Below, in pieces: positions 15,653 to 23,690 of a stretch of DNA of 40,093 nucleotides. Numbering within the stretch: position 1 is the stretch's first letter; each line of letters begins with the position of its first letter. Source of the stretch: an uncultured Clostridia bacterium (GTDB lineage Bacteria > Bacillota > Clostridia > Christensenellales > Borkfalkiaceae); NCBI GenBank assembly GCA_947623655.1, contig CANQHG010000017.1:1-40093 (forward strand). Reading direction: 5' to 3'. A program made the translations under genes and the position numbers. Under the pieces are notes generated by a model. That model was not told the DNA's origin, ran no database searches, and saw only the letters and a list, made by a program, of their open reading frames with translations.

Positions 15653-15673
15653 ATTTTTTACAAAAGAAGCACA

Positions 15674-15719
15674 AAAGAGAAAACAGGAACGTTTGACCGT
15701 TCCTGTTTTTTCTTTTGTG
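15674..15719. terminator. Bidirectional terminator between rubrerythrin and mgtE
   Basis: Core stem CAGGAACG/CGTTCCTG with loop TTTGAC. The arms extend to about 20 bp with one mismatch, with A-run and T-run on either side. It serves both convergent genes. Confidence 0.9.
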
Positions 15720-15730
15720 CGATGGCTGCA

Positions 15731-17395
15731 TCAGCCCAAAATCAAAATGGACAGGCCGCAGAAAAGGATGAGAGAGAGCGCGTCGACAATAGTCGTGATA
15801 AAGGGCGAGGCGACGGCGGCAGGGTCGAGTTTCACCGCCTTGACGGCGAGAGGCAACAGGCAGCCGACAAGCTTTGCAATGATGATCGTCGCGAACATGG
15901 CGAGAGATACGACCGCGCTCAAAAGCACCGTGTAGCTCTCGTACCCGAAGAGCAATCTGTCGATGAGTTGCAGTTTGCAGAAGCATGCCATGGAGAGCGT
16001 CGCCGAGAGGAGAAGAGAAACGCGCAATTCCTTCCACAAAACTTTCCATGAGTCTTTGAGGGTGAGATCGCCCAGCGCGAGAGAGCGGATGACGGTGACG
16101 GAAGCCTGCGAGCCCGTGTTTCCGCCCGTATCCATCAGCATGGGCACGCACGCGAAGAGCACGGGACTGATCGCGTTCAGTCTTCCCTCGAACGTGTTGA
16201 TGATGAGCCCCGTAAAGGTCGCGCTAACCATGAGAATGAGCAACCACGGCACGCGGTTTTTATAGATAGAAAACACGCTCGTCTTCAGATACGGCTTCTG
16301 GGCGGGGAGAATAGCGGCCATCTTTTCGATATCCTCGGTATTCTCTTCCTCGATGACGTCCATTGCGTCGTCGACGGTGACGATACCGACGAGCCGCCGT
16401 TCATCGTCCACGACGGGGATCGCGAGGAAGCCGTAATCGGAGATCTTCCGTGCCACGGCTTCTTTATCGTCCCGTGTGTTGACGTAGATGACGTTATCCT
16501 CCATGACATCGGAGATGAGAGCGTTTTTTTTCGCGAGCATGAGCTCTTTGGCCGTGACGAGCCCGATGAGCCGATTTGACATATCCGTCACGTAACAAGT
16601 GTAGATAGTCTCTTTGTCGATCGCCGTCTCGCGGATACGGTCGAACGCCTTTTCCACCGTCATATCGGGCAAAAAGCGCACATATTCGATGGTCATGATC
16701 GAACCCGCGCTGTCTTTCGGATACTTGAGGAGTTCGTTGATGTACGTTCTCGTCTCGCTGTCGCTCTGGGCAAGAAGACGCTTGACGACGTTAGCGGGCA
16801 TCTCCTCGATGAGGTCGACGGTATCGTCGAGGAAAAGCTCGTCCATGACCGCCTTGACTTCTTTGTCGGAGAGTTTCTTTAAAAGTTTTTCCTGCGTATC
16901 GCTGTCGATCTCGACAAACATGTCTGCAGCGAGGTCCTTGGGAAGAATGCGGAAGAGGACGGGCAGGTCTTCTTCCTTGACGTTCTCAAAGATCTCCGCA
17001 AGGTCGATCTCGTTCATCGAGGAGAGAATGGGCTTTAAAACGGAAAATTTTCTCTCCCCGAGAAGCGCGATGATCTCCTCTTCTTCGGCGATCCTGCGGG
17101 CGGCTCCCTCGGGCAAGTCCTCGATGATATCTACGGTGTCGTCGACCGAGACGTCTTCCATGACTTCTTGCAGTTCGTCGTCGCGCAACCCCTCAACGAT
17201 CTTCTGTTGCACAGATGAGTCGAGAAGGACGAGGATCTCGGCGAGAAAGTCGCTTTCGAGCGCCCGCGCGAGAGGGATCAGATCCTCGGTTTCCGATAAA
17301 ATTTGAGCCGCCTCTTCGGGGGAGAGTTTCCCCACGATCTCGGCGGCGGCTTCATAGTCTTTGTTTGTGAGCAGTTCTTTTAACATATCTGTCAT
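15731..17395 (-). CDS. mgtE: Magnesium transporter MgtE with a duplicated N-terminal domain
   Basis: 554 aa against about 450 for the family. Mg2+ channel gated by internal Mg2+. Two copies of the helical MgtE_N domain are visible: about residues 24-104, ending DDTVDIIEDLP, and about 127-207, ending DDTVDLIEEMP. Next come paired CBS domains (about 235-355: SAGSIMTIEYV, ISDVMEDNVIYV, GIVTVDDAMDVI) and a five-helix pore with PMLMDTGGNTGSQASVTVIR and DPAAVASPFITTIVD. Start 17395 has GGAGGTGG just upstream. A long structured leader precedes it. The extra N domain is the main oddity. Confidence 0.93.
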   Translation of the reverse strand: MTDMLKELLTNKDYEAAAEIVGKLSPEEAAQILSETEDLIPLARALESDFLAEILVLLDSSVQQKIVEGLRDDELQEVMEDVSVDDTVDIIEDLPEGAARRIAEEEEIIALLGERKFSVLKPILSSMNEIDLAEIFENVKEEDLPVLFRILPKDLAADMFVEIDSDTQEKLLKKLSDKEVKAVMDELFLDDTVDLIEEMPANVVKRLLAQSDSETRTYINELLKYPKDSAGSIMTIEYVRFLPDMTVEKAFDRIRETAIDKETIYTCYVTDMSNRLIGLVTAKELMLAKKNALISDVMEDNVIYVNTRDDKEAVARKISDYGFLAIPVVDDERRLVGIVTVDDAMDVIEEENTEDIEKMAAILPAQKPYLKTSVFSIYKNRVPWLLILMVSATFTGLIINTFEGRLNAISPVLFACVPMLMDTGGNTGSQASVTVIRSLALGDLTLKDSWKVLWKELRVSLLLSATLSMACFCKLQLIDRLLFGYESYTVLLSAVVSLAMFATIIIAKLVGCLLPLAVKAVKLDPAAVASPFITTIVDALSLILFCGLSILILG

Positions 17396-17429
17396 GGCTC
17401 CACCTCCGTTCTGAAATTATGGAATGAGA

Positions 17430-17538
17430 GCGCAGACAACAATAGGGCCCCTGCTATTTTTGGCATGCCGAAAGGAACAAAGGCTTTCCTATGTTGTCTA
17501 CGCAGCTACTTCGTCCTTTCATAGCAATATTTCTCCTT
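17430..17538 (-). promoter_or_regulatory. Structured mgtE leader RNA, riboswitch-like, novel type
   Basis: On the minus strand, a 16-bp stem with one bulge pairs 17488-17503 with 17430-17446 (GCGTAGACAACATAGG with CCTATTGTTGTCTGCGC). A competing set pairs TGCTAT (17521-17526) with ATAGCA (17452-17457) and GAAAGG (17515-17520) with CCTTTC (17470-17475). The two sets cross, so they form either a pseudoknot or alternative states. It does not match the M-box consensus as I remember it, nor yybP-ykoY. No U-run follows, so control would be at translation or through the upstream ORF. Confidence 0.5.
17454..17522 (-). CDS. Possible 22-codon leader peptide upstream of mgtE
   Basis: ATG 17522 is preceded by AAGGAG at 10 nt. 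The peptide begins MKGRSSC and ends with SACQK, then TAG. Its coding region spans the 5' arms of both alternative stems, so its translation would change the leader fold. It could equally be chance: the SD spacing is slightly long and there is no way to test coding here. Confidence 0.35.
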   Translation of the reverse strand: MKGRSSCVDNIGKPLFLSACQK

Positions 17539-17562
17539 ATCATTAATTAATTATTTATTTAT

Positions 17563-17825
17563 TTCGAACATTTCTTTGCTTGGCCTGCGGACGCGTAGGG
17601 AGTTCGCCCGCGCGTCATTCTGAGCGAAGCGAAGAATCTCACGGGCCTACGAAAAGAAACGTTCAATCGAACCTTCCCCGTTCATCAATCAGGTTGGCCG
17701 CGGAAGCGTTATATGCAAGGACAATAAGGCGCAGATATGCGCCGAATTGAGTCGTCCACGGCGGAAGTAAATTCCGCCTAAGGCACATGATTTCGGAATG
17801 GTTTCGAACGTTTCTTTGCTCGGCC
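17563..17825. repeat. R3 structured element, copy B, with an R2 unit inside
   Basis: Inverted relative to copy A. It starts TTCGAACATTTCTTTGCTTG, holds an R2 unit (17591-17652, GTCATTCTGAGCGAAGCG) and then the core, and ends TTTCGAACGTTTCTTTGCTC. It sits directly upstream of the mgtE leader, where its promoter would be expected. No clear sigma-A promoter is visible for mgtE. Confidence 0.8.
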
Positions 17826-18079
17826 CTCGCTTGCCCCATTTAAAGGGGGGAGCGGCACCGTTCTTGCTCAACAGCCCTGTGGGCTGTGAGCGTGCCGCGA
17901 CATGAGGCGTGGCCTCGCCGAAGAAGTTGCGGCGGTCCCTGCCGCCGCACCGGGTGGCGCGGCGTAGCCGCGTCAGGTGGGGGTTGAAGCCGAGGGCAAC
18001 TCACGGGGTGCCGTTCGAAATCACCCTACCGCGATTTTTCTTTTTCCACTCTTTATTATACGCGAATGCGGAAAAAAAG
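17826..18079. other. Repeat-rich, non-coding gap downstream of ade
   Basis: GC-rich palindromic sequence, for example CAGCCCTGTGGGCTG and GCGGCGTAGCCGCG, with R1-like pieces (GGGGGGAGCGGCACCG), then an AT-rich tail. No supported ORF, RNA gene or promoter. Confidence 0.5.
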
Positions 18080-19807
18080 TCAATGATTTTGCATTTCTTC
18101 GAGCGGAACAAAAGCGCCCTTTCCGAGGTCAAAAAGTCCCTTATCGGTGAGCTTGAGAGCGGGAATGACGGGAAGTGCCAAAAATGCGAGAGACATAAAG
18201 GGATCGAACCCTTCTTTCACCCCCATTCCGTAGGCGCGACGGCGCATCGCGGAAGTTCTCCCTACGACTTCTTCGTACGGCGCCGAACTCATCAGCCCCG
18301 CAATATCGAGCGGGAAGACTTCCTCCCCCCCGTCAAAGACGAGCGCCATACCGCCGCCCGCCTCTTTCAGCAGTGACACGACCCGCGCCATCGCCCCGTC
18401 GTCATCGCCCATGACGATGAGATTGTGGCTGTCGTGCGCGACGGTGACGCCGATCGCTCCCCCGCGAAGGCCAAAGCCCTTGACGACGCCGAGCCCGATC
18501 CGCCCCGTTGCAAAATGGCGTTCGACGACGGCAAGCTTTAAAAATTCCGTCCCCTTGACCCACAGTTCCCCCGCCGCGGCGTCGAAAAACGTTTCGGCGG
18601 TGTAGAGAGACTGAGGAGTCATCTCAATGGCACGGAGCTTTCCCCCTCGCGTGACGATCTTAAAATCTTCGGGCGAAACGTCCTTCACATGGACGGTATT
18701 TTTTACGGCGTCGGGTAAGTAGCGCTGTGCGGCGGAAAAGATGGTTCTCCCGTTTTCCGCAACGAGCATGCCCCGCTTCCAGACGGCAGCAACTTCGAAG
18801 TTCTCAAGGTCATTTACGAGTACCATGTCTGCAAAGTAATGCGGAGCGATCGCGCCGACATCTTGGACATGGTAGCACTCTGCGACGTTGAGCGTAGACA
18901 TGGGTACCGCAAATTTCGCGGGAAGCCCCGCATGCACCAGACGGGCGAGAGCGCCGTTGATGTGCCCCTTTTCGAGATCCTCGGCATGCTTGTCGTCCGA
19001 ACAGACGAGGAAGCGGCGGAAGTTCATACAGGTCACGGCTTTCACCCCCTCTTCCACGCTGTTCGTCGAGGAGCCGACGCGGATCTGCACATACATGCCC
19101 TTTTCCGTCTTTTCACGGAACTCTTCCGCCGTGAGGCACTCATGGTCCGTTCTGACGCCCGCGCTAAGATAGGCGTCGAGCGCGTTGCCCGTGAGGGCGG
19201 GAGCGTGGCCGTCGACGATCTTGCCGTATTTTTCTGCGGCCTGCAATTTTCTCAGAACATCTTCGTCGGCCTGCAAAACGCCGGGAAAATTCATCATCTC
19301 GCCGAGCCCGTGAAAGAGCTCCCGACTAAGTTCCGCCTCCGTCTCCCTGCCGTTGATGGCCGCGCCGCTCGTCTCAAACGGGGTAGCGGGCACACAGGAA
19401 GGAAGCTGCATTTTTATGCCGAGCGGCTGTACGCCGTCTACGGAGAGACGGCCGAGGGCTTCCCAAAGATATTCCGCGCCCGCGACGCCGCAGACGTTGA
19501 CGATCTCATGCGGATCGGCGATCACGGTGCCCGTGCCGTTGCGCACGGCGAGCACAGCAAACGCCTCGGGCGACAGAAGACTGCTCTCGATGTGGATATG
19601 GGCGTCGAGAAAACTCGGCAGAAGATATTTTCCGCCGCCGTCGTATTCCCGCTTTCCCGCGAGGTTGCCGAAGCCGACGATGCGGCCGTCCGCAATGCCC
19701 ACGGCGCCAAGCGCCGTCTCTCCCGTAAAGACGTTGAAGATATTGACGTTTTTGATCACAAGGTCGCATTTTTCGCGGCCCATCGCGCAATCGATACAAT
19801 GTTTCAT
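18080..19807 (-). CDS. ade: Adenine deaminase
   Basis: 575 aa, full length. Converts adenine to hypoxanthine plus ammonia for purine salvage. Amidohydrolase fold with the metal motif DAHIHIESS, VIADPHEIVNV, DGHAPALTG and DHECLTAEE. A typical C-terminal AdeC domain includes GGAIGVTVAHDSHNLIVMG. Adenine released by MtnN could be a substrate, though the genes are far apart. The -10 box lies 6 nt from ATG 19807, so the mRNA should be leaderless. Confidence 0.93.
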   Translation of the reverse strand: MKHCIDCAMGREKCDLVIKNVNIFNVFTGETALGAVGIADGRIVGFGNLAGKREYDGGGKYLLPSFLDAHIHIESSLLSPEAFAVLAVRNGTGTVIADPHEIVNVCGVAGAEYLWEALGRLSVDGVQPLGIKMQLPSCVPATPFETSGAAINGRETEAELSRELFHGLGEMMNFPGVLQADEDVLRKLQAAEKYGKIVDGHAPALTGNALDAYLSAGVRTDHECLTAEEFREKTEKGMYVQIRVGSSTNSVEEGVKAVTCMNFRRFLVCSDDKHAEDLEKGHINGALARLVHAGLPAKFAVPMSTLNVAECYHVQDVGAIAPHYFADMVLVNDLENFEVAAVWKRGMLVAENGRTIFSAAQRYLPDAVKNTVHVKDVSPEDFKIVTRGGKLRAIEMTPQSLYTAETFFDAAAGELWVKGTEFLKLAVVERHFATGRIGLGVVKGFGLRGGAIGVTVAHDSHNLIVMGDDDGAMARVVSLLKEAGGGMALVFDGGEEVFPLDIAGLMSSAPYEEVVGRTSAMRRRAYGMGVKEGFDPFMSLAFLALPVIPALKLTDKGLFDLGKGAFVPLEEMQNH

Positions 19808-19813
19808 GGCTCA

Positions 19814-19843
19814 AGTATAACACAAGCGTCGCCCGCTTGGCAA
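19814..19843 (-). promoter_or_regulatory. Leaderless ade promoter, TTGCCA-18-TATACT
   Basis: -10 TATACT 19814-19819 and -35 TTGCCA 19838-19843, spacer 18 nt. Six nt separate the box from ATG 19807. Confidence 0.75.
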
Positions 19844-20009
19844 GCGACCGACGCTTTTTTATGAGGAAGAAAATAAACGTTAACGGAAAACGGACTGCGC
19901 CTTTCGATTCCGCTCCGGAAAATCATAAGATCTGTGCCTCTCCGATTTTCCCCAAGGAAAATCGGAGAGGCACAGCAAAAAATAAACTTCTTCATATTCC
20001 CGCGCAAGA

Positions 20010-20360
20010 TCAATCCCGAATGATGACGGTGATCCCCTCTTCTTCGGAGTACGTCCGCGATGAGACGAGCGCGTCGACGAGGTAGAGCCCCCTCCCGCGC
20101 TCCGCGTCTGCGGGGCTTAAAACGCTCTGTTCGGGCGGACGGAAGCCGTTTTCCCCGCGCACGGAGATCCTGATCCCGTCTGTCCGTTCCACGGCAAGAA
20201 ATGCGCGTCCGCCGCCGTGCTGCAAAACGTTGGAGACAAGCTCGTCGATGACAAGCTTGCAATCGAACACAACGCCTTCGGGAAGATCCCCGATCTCCGC
20301 AATAATTTTTAAAAGCGCCTCTCTCAGGGCCGGAAAGCAATCGATCTCGAAACGCATCAT
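20010..20360 (-). CDS. RsbW/SpoIIAB-like ATP-binding protein (anti-sigma kinase), fourth gene of the sigma operon
   Basis: 116 aa. GHKL (Bergerat) ATPase of the anti-sigma family. The N-box IDELVSNVLQHGG carries E40 and Mg-binding N44, and the G2 box AERGRGLYLVDAL is intact. The G1 region (VRGENGFRP) is atypical. ATG 20360 overlaps the sigma TGA (ATGA), so it is translationally coupled. Its position after the sigma gene differs from rsbV-rsbW-sigB. It is the only kinase of the operon with a canonical N-box and so the likelier active anti-sigma kinase. Confidence 0.8.
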   Translation of the reverse strand: MMRFEIDCFPALREALLKIIAEIGDLPEGVVFDCKLVIDELVSNVLQHGGGRAFLAVERTDGIRISVRGENGFRPPEQSVLSPADAERGRGLYLVDALVSSRTYSEEEGITVIIRD

Positions 20361-21079
20361 TCCGCCATGCTCTTTTTGAGCCTCTCCCTTAATTTTTCCA
20401 AAACTCTGCGTTCCATGCGCGATACGTACATCTGCGACACGCCCATGCGGCGGGCGGTCTCCGCCTGCGAGAGTTCCTCGGTGAAGCGGAGTTTCACGAG
20501 CGTCTTCTCCTTGTCGCTGAGCGCCGTGAGCGCGGAAGAAACGGCGTCGCGCGTCTCGATGCGTTCAAACACATCATTCTCGGCGGGAATGACATCGTAA
20601 AAGTTCATGTCGCCGTCTTCGGACGGTTTGTCGAGGGAAACGACTCCGCCCGCTTCGGCAGAATACAAAACGTCTTCTTCCGAAATGCCCAGCCTTTGGG
20701 CGATCTCGTTCGCCGTGGGCTTTTTTCCAAGTTCTTTCGTGAGGTCTTCCGCCGCTCTCCGCACGGAAGCGCGGAGCTCGGAAATTTTTCTCGGCAGATG
20801 CACGAGGCGGGAACGGTCGCGGAAGTAATTCTTGATCTCACCCGCGATGGTCGGCGTGATAAACGTGGAAAATTTCAGTCCTTTGCGTTCGTCAAAACGG
20901 TCGATCCCCTTGAGAAGCGCAAGGGAAGCGACCTGATAGAGATCGTCGTATTCAACGCCGCGGCCGACAAATTTTTTTGCGAGAATGGCGGCTATGTAGA
21001 GGTATTTTTCGGCAATGAGATTGCGAAGCTCAATATCTCCCGTCTCGCGATACCTCTGAAAAAGCTCGCTCTCCGTCAT
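20357..21079 (-). CDS. RNA polymerase sigma factor, SigB/SigF/SigG group
   Basis: 240 aa. Region 2 (YDDLYQVASLALLKGIDRFD, FSTFITPTIAGEIKNYFRD), region 3 (KKPTANEIAQRLGIS) and region 4 (SDKEKTLVKLRF, SQAETARRMGVSQMYVSRME) are all present. This group directs general stress or forespore genes and is normally held by an RsbW/SpoIIAB-type anti-sigma factor. Both flanking genes encode such proteins and overlap it by 4 nt. No sporulation genes are visible here, so stress versus sporulation cannot be decided. Confidence 0.9.
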   Translation of the reverse strand: MTESELFQRYRETGDIELRNLIAEKYLYIAAILAKKFVGRGVEYDDLYQVASLALLKGIDRFDERKGLKFSTFITPTIAGEIKNYFRDRSRLVHLPRKISELRASVRRAAEDLTKELGKKPTANEIAQRLGISEEDVLYSAEAGGVVSLDKPSEDGDMNFYDVIPAENDVFERIETRDAVSSALTALSDKEKTLVKLRFTEELSQAETARRMGVSQMYVSRMERRVLEKLRERLKKSMAE

Positions 21080-21441
21080 TTCCGTGACCCGATCTCAAAG
21101 GAAACGGAATTGAGCTTGCCGCCCTTTTCCGTCGTCTCGACAGTGCCGAGGAGCGCGCTCAGAAGGGCGAGAGAGATCTCGTCTTCGGGAGACTCCTCTT
21201 CCTGCCCGACGCCTTCGCCTTCAACGCGGACGGAGAGGCCTTCGCTCTCGAAAAAGCGCACTCTGCCTACCGCGTAGCCCCTGTGCTTTAAAAGGAGCAA
21301 ACTCTCCGTGATGCAGACTTTGCAGTCTTCGCTCGCGTCCATATCCAGACCTTTGAGCGCGCAAACGCCCCCCGCCGCCAACCGTACCGTTGTCATGAGG
21401 TCGCTGCGAAGCGGAAATGAAAGTTCAAAAATAATTTTCAT
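21076..21441 (-). CDS. Degenerate RsbW-like protein (predicted non-catalytic anti-sigma factor)
   Basis: 121 aa, at the usual rsbW position between the STAS gene and the sigma gene. CKVCITESLLLLKH aligns with the N-box, but the Mg-coordinating Asn is Leu50 (E46 and H53 kept). The G2 box is replaced by EISLALLSALLG without glycines. It probably does not bind or hydrolyse ATP, yet may still bind sigma or the STAS protein. It overlaps both neighbours by 4 nt. Family placement rests on position and weak motif similarity. Confidence 0.65.
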   Translation of the reverse strand: MKIIFELSFPLRSDLMTTVRLAAGGVCALKGLDMDASEDCKVCITESLLLLKHRGYAVGRVRFFESEGLSVRVEGEGVGQEEESPEDEISLALLSALLGTVETTEKGGKLNSVSFEIGSRK

Positions 21442-21743
21442 CCCTCTATCTCCATGATGCGGTCGAGCGCGCAGATCACGAACAGCTTTTTGAGCTGCGG
21501 CTTGAGAGCGGTGAGCTTAAGCGTATGACCGTCTGCCTTGGCAAGATTTAAGATCTTCACAAAAGTGCCGAGCGTCGTGGAGTCGATAAAAGAAAGGCGG
21601 TTACATTCGAAAACGAGGTCCGCGGGAGTTTTTTTATACTCCCCCATGACGATATCGAAGAGCTCGTCCGAGTTTTCGGAGTCGATCTCTCCCGCAAGGG
21701 AAAATGTGAGCGGAATGCCGCCCATGATGGTAACTTCCTGCAT
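21438..21743 (-). CDS. STAS-domain anti-sigma factor antagonist (RsbV/SpoIIAA-like)
   Basis: 101 aa, a single STAS domain. The switch motif SFIDSTTLGTFV contains the phospho-acceptor Ser55. When unphosphorylated, such proteins pull the anti-sigma factor off sigma. First gene of the four-gene unit, with GGAGG 6 nt before ATG 21743. The leader holds two small hairpins (AACGCC/GGCGTT and GCCGCA/TGCGGC). No PP2C phosphatase (RsbU/SpoIIE type) is in the window. Confidence 0.88.
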   Translation of the reverse strand: MQEVTIMGGIPLTFSLAGEIDSENSDELFDIVMGEYKKTPADLVFECNRLSFIDSTTLGTFVKILNLAKADGHTLKLTALKPQLKKLFVICALDRIMEIEG

Positions 21744-21816
21744 AACTTCCTCCGCCGCACACTTGCGGCACCTTTATTGTAACGCCGAAAAAGGGCGTTC
21801 AAACTTTTTCATGAGA

Positions 21817-21845
21817 ATTGTATCAAAAAAGCGGAAAAATGTCAA
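21817..21845 (-). promoter_or_regulatory. Promoter of the sigma operon, TTGACA-17-TACAAT
   Basis: -35 TTGACA 21840-21845 and extended -10 TGATACAAT with the box at 21817-21822. A sigma-A-type promoter, so basal expression need not depend on the operon's own sigma. The -35 overlaps the TGA stop of the upstream HAD gene. Confidence 0.85.
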
Positions 21846-22621
21846 TCGCCGAAAATATCGTTGAGATCCTTTAAAATCAAATCGGGTTTGTCGGGAAAAT
21901 TCCCGATGTCGTCCGCGGCAGTTTCCCCCGAGAGGACGAGCACAGACTTCATGCCGCAACGGTTGGCAAAGCGGATATCGGTGTACATTCTGTCGCCTAC
22001 CATGCACATATGTTGCAATTTTTCGCCTGTCAGGCGGGAGAGCGCCTCGCCCATATAGGGGTACGGTTTTCCGATCGTTTGCGCCGTTCTCTTTGCGGAA
22101 CGCTCGAACATCGCCAAAAAGGAGCCGACGTCGGGAATCGAACCGTCGGGCGTCGGGCAAACGTCGTCGGGATGCGTGGCCAAAAAGGGTTTGTTTTGCC
22201 GCAAAAAGAAATCGAGCCGCCTTATCTTGTCAAACGTCAGCGTCGTGTCGTAGGCGAGAACGCAAACATCCGGGTCATTCTCGTTGAGTTCGATTCCGCT
22301 CCTTTCGAATTCTTCCCGAACGGCGTCCGTCGCGACGAGATAGACCGAGGCGCCGCGATAGCGCTCCTTCAGATAGGAAACAGTCGCCATGGCAGACGTA
22401 TAAACGACGTCATTCTTCTCAAAAAGCCCCATGCGGGTGAGCTTGAGGCGATATTCGAGCTCGGTGCGGGATGAGTTGTTGGTGAGAAAGACGAGACGTT
22501 TTCCCATGCCGCGGAGTTTGCGCAGCGTGGTCGGCATCTGTCCGATGGGCTTGCCGCCGAGATACACCGTACCGTCGAGATCGAGCAAAAAAAAGTTGAC
22601 CGTTTGCAAGAATTCGTTCAT
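21842..22621 (-). CDS. HAD-IIA phosphatase (NagD/AraL-like)
   Basis: 259 aa. Motif I LLDLDGTVYLG, motif II FLTNNSSRT, a C2-type cap, the Lys region IGKPYPYMG and motif IV MVGDRMYTDI. The family dephosphorylates sugar phosphates or glycerol phosphates. ATG 22621 overlaps the stop of the AraM-like gene by 4 nt. In Bacillus subtilis araL and araM are also adjacent, which supports reading this as an AraL-AraM-type pair. Confidence 0.82.
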   Translation of the reverse strand: MNEFLQTVNFFLLDLDGTVYLGGKPIGQMPTTLRKLRGMGKRLVFLTNNSSRTELEYRLKLTRMGLFEKNDVVYTSAMATVSYLKERYRGASVYLVATDAVREEFERSGIELNENDPDVCVLAYDTTLTFDKIRRLDFFLRQNKPFLATHPDDVCPTPDGSIPDVGSFLAMFERSAKRTAQTIGKPYPYMGEALSRLTGEKLQHMCMVGDRMYTDIRFANRCGMKSVLVLSGETAADDIGNFPDKPDLILKDLNDIFGD

Positions 22622-23679
22622 AACTTCTCCATGAGGCCGAAATCGCGGATGACGGCGGAAAGCCCGCCCGCTCTCTCGGGAAGATATTTGACGTCCGCGC
22701 GCAACGCTTTCGTCACCGTACCGCCGAGCATGCGGTAATTTCTGCGATATATGTGCGAATTTTGCGTAATAAGACGCAGTTCGCGCAAAAATTCCGCTCT
22801 TCTGCCGCCGAAGACGAGCGCCCGCCGCGCAAACGTCTCTTCCGTCGGAATGACCTGCCGCGCGTAAGGGATCCCCGCCTCCCGTGCCCGCGCCGCATAG
22901 TCGGGAACGACGGTTTTAAGTGGCTCTCCGCATCGAAAAAACGCAACATATAGTGCGGTTAAGCTCTCAAATGCGGCAAAATTCCCCGCGGAACGCGCCA
23001 ACACTTTTCCCTCCCCTTCGCTCGTGCCGAGGCGGCGCAATGCGGCGTTTTTCAACAATATGTCGCGGTTTTTCGGCTCCTCCCCGAGCCCCGAGACAAC
23101 GGCAAACGCCTTTTCGCGGTTTTCGGAAAGTTCTTTTTCCCCGAAAAAACGGGCGAGGGCGCTCTGTTCGAACAGGGCAAGGCGGCACAGCAAAAGTCGC
23201 GCGTAGCCCTCAGCAAGGGAGGGAGCGACCAGACTTTCGTCGACGCATACTTTCGCCGCCGAAAGAGGATAGACGATCCTGCCGCCGTGTAGCGGGACCT
23301 CTCCTTGAAGCTCGAAAACGCCGTCGAGTTCGCATTTCGAGGGGAAAAGGACGCACGGAATTTTGCGCACTTGCGCGTACAGCCTTGCCGCGCGCAACAC
23401 GCCCTCCCCGCCGACCGCAAACACGCCGCCCGTCTCAGGCATTGCAAAAAGGGGCAATGCGTCGTCTTCCGTCACAACGCTCACGGTGCGCGGATCCCGC
23501 GCCGCAAAGGCGAGGGCGGAAAACGCGTTTGCGTCTGAAACGGCGAGAATTTTCCCCGCCGTCCGCCGCAAAAAAGCGGAAAAGCCCTCCTGAACGGTAC
23601 AAAAACACAGTCCGTCCGCCGCGCCGTCTGCCCCGTCTTCGGGATTTTTCTTCAGTACGGAACTTTGGACGAATGCCAT
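22618..23679 (-). CDS. AraM/glycerol-1-phosphate-dehydrogenase-like protein, possibly non-catalytic
   Basis: 353 aa. The middle (GGEGVLRAARLYAQVRKIPC, FPSKCELDGVFE, AKVCVDESLVAPSLAEGYAR) follows the fold signature of the iron-alcohol-dehydrogenase/G1PDH family: dinucleotide motif, IP..VPT..S.DG, then IAD..... The His metal ligands of active G1PDHs are not apparent; where GxxH is expected the protein reads RSAGNFAAFESL. It may have lost dehydrogenase activity. Start 23679 has GAGAGGTGG 3-9 nt upstream. It overlaps the HAD gene and follows the metal permease after 11 nt. Confidence 0.5.
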   Translation of the reverse strand: MAFVQSSVLKKNPEDGADGAADGLCFCTVQEGFSAFLRRTAGKILAVSDANAFSALAFAARDPRTVSVVTEDDALPLFAMPETGGVFAVGGEGVLRAARLYAQVRKIPCVLFPSKCELDGVFELQGEVPLHGGRIVYPLSAAKVCVDESLVAPSLAEGYARLLLCRLALFEQSALARFFGEKELSENREKAFAVVSGLGEEPKNRDILLKNAALRRLGTSEGEGKVLARSAGNFAAFESLTALYVAFFRCGEPLKTVVPDYAARAREAGIPYARQVIPTEETFARRALVFGGRRAEFLRELRLITQNSHIYRRNYRMLGGTVTKALRADVKYLPERAGGLSAVIRDFGLMEKL

Positions 23680-23690
23680 GTTCCACCTCT

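Noticed and set aside
17396-17560. M-box or yybP-ykoY riboswitch before mgtE
   Set aside because: The characteristic conserved stretches of those classes, as I remember them, are absent; recorded instead as an unknown structured leader.
21842-21845. Regulatory link between the HAD gene and the sigma operon because the -35 box contains the HAD stop codon
   Set aside because: Simple compaction explains it; there is no further evidence.
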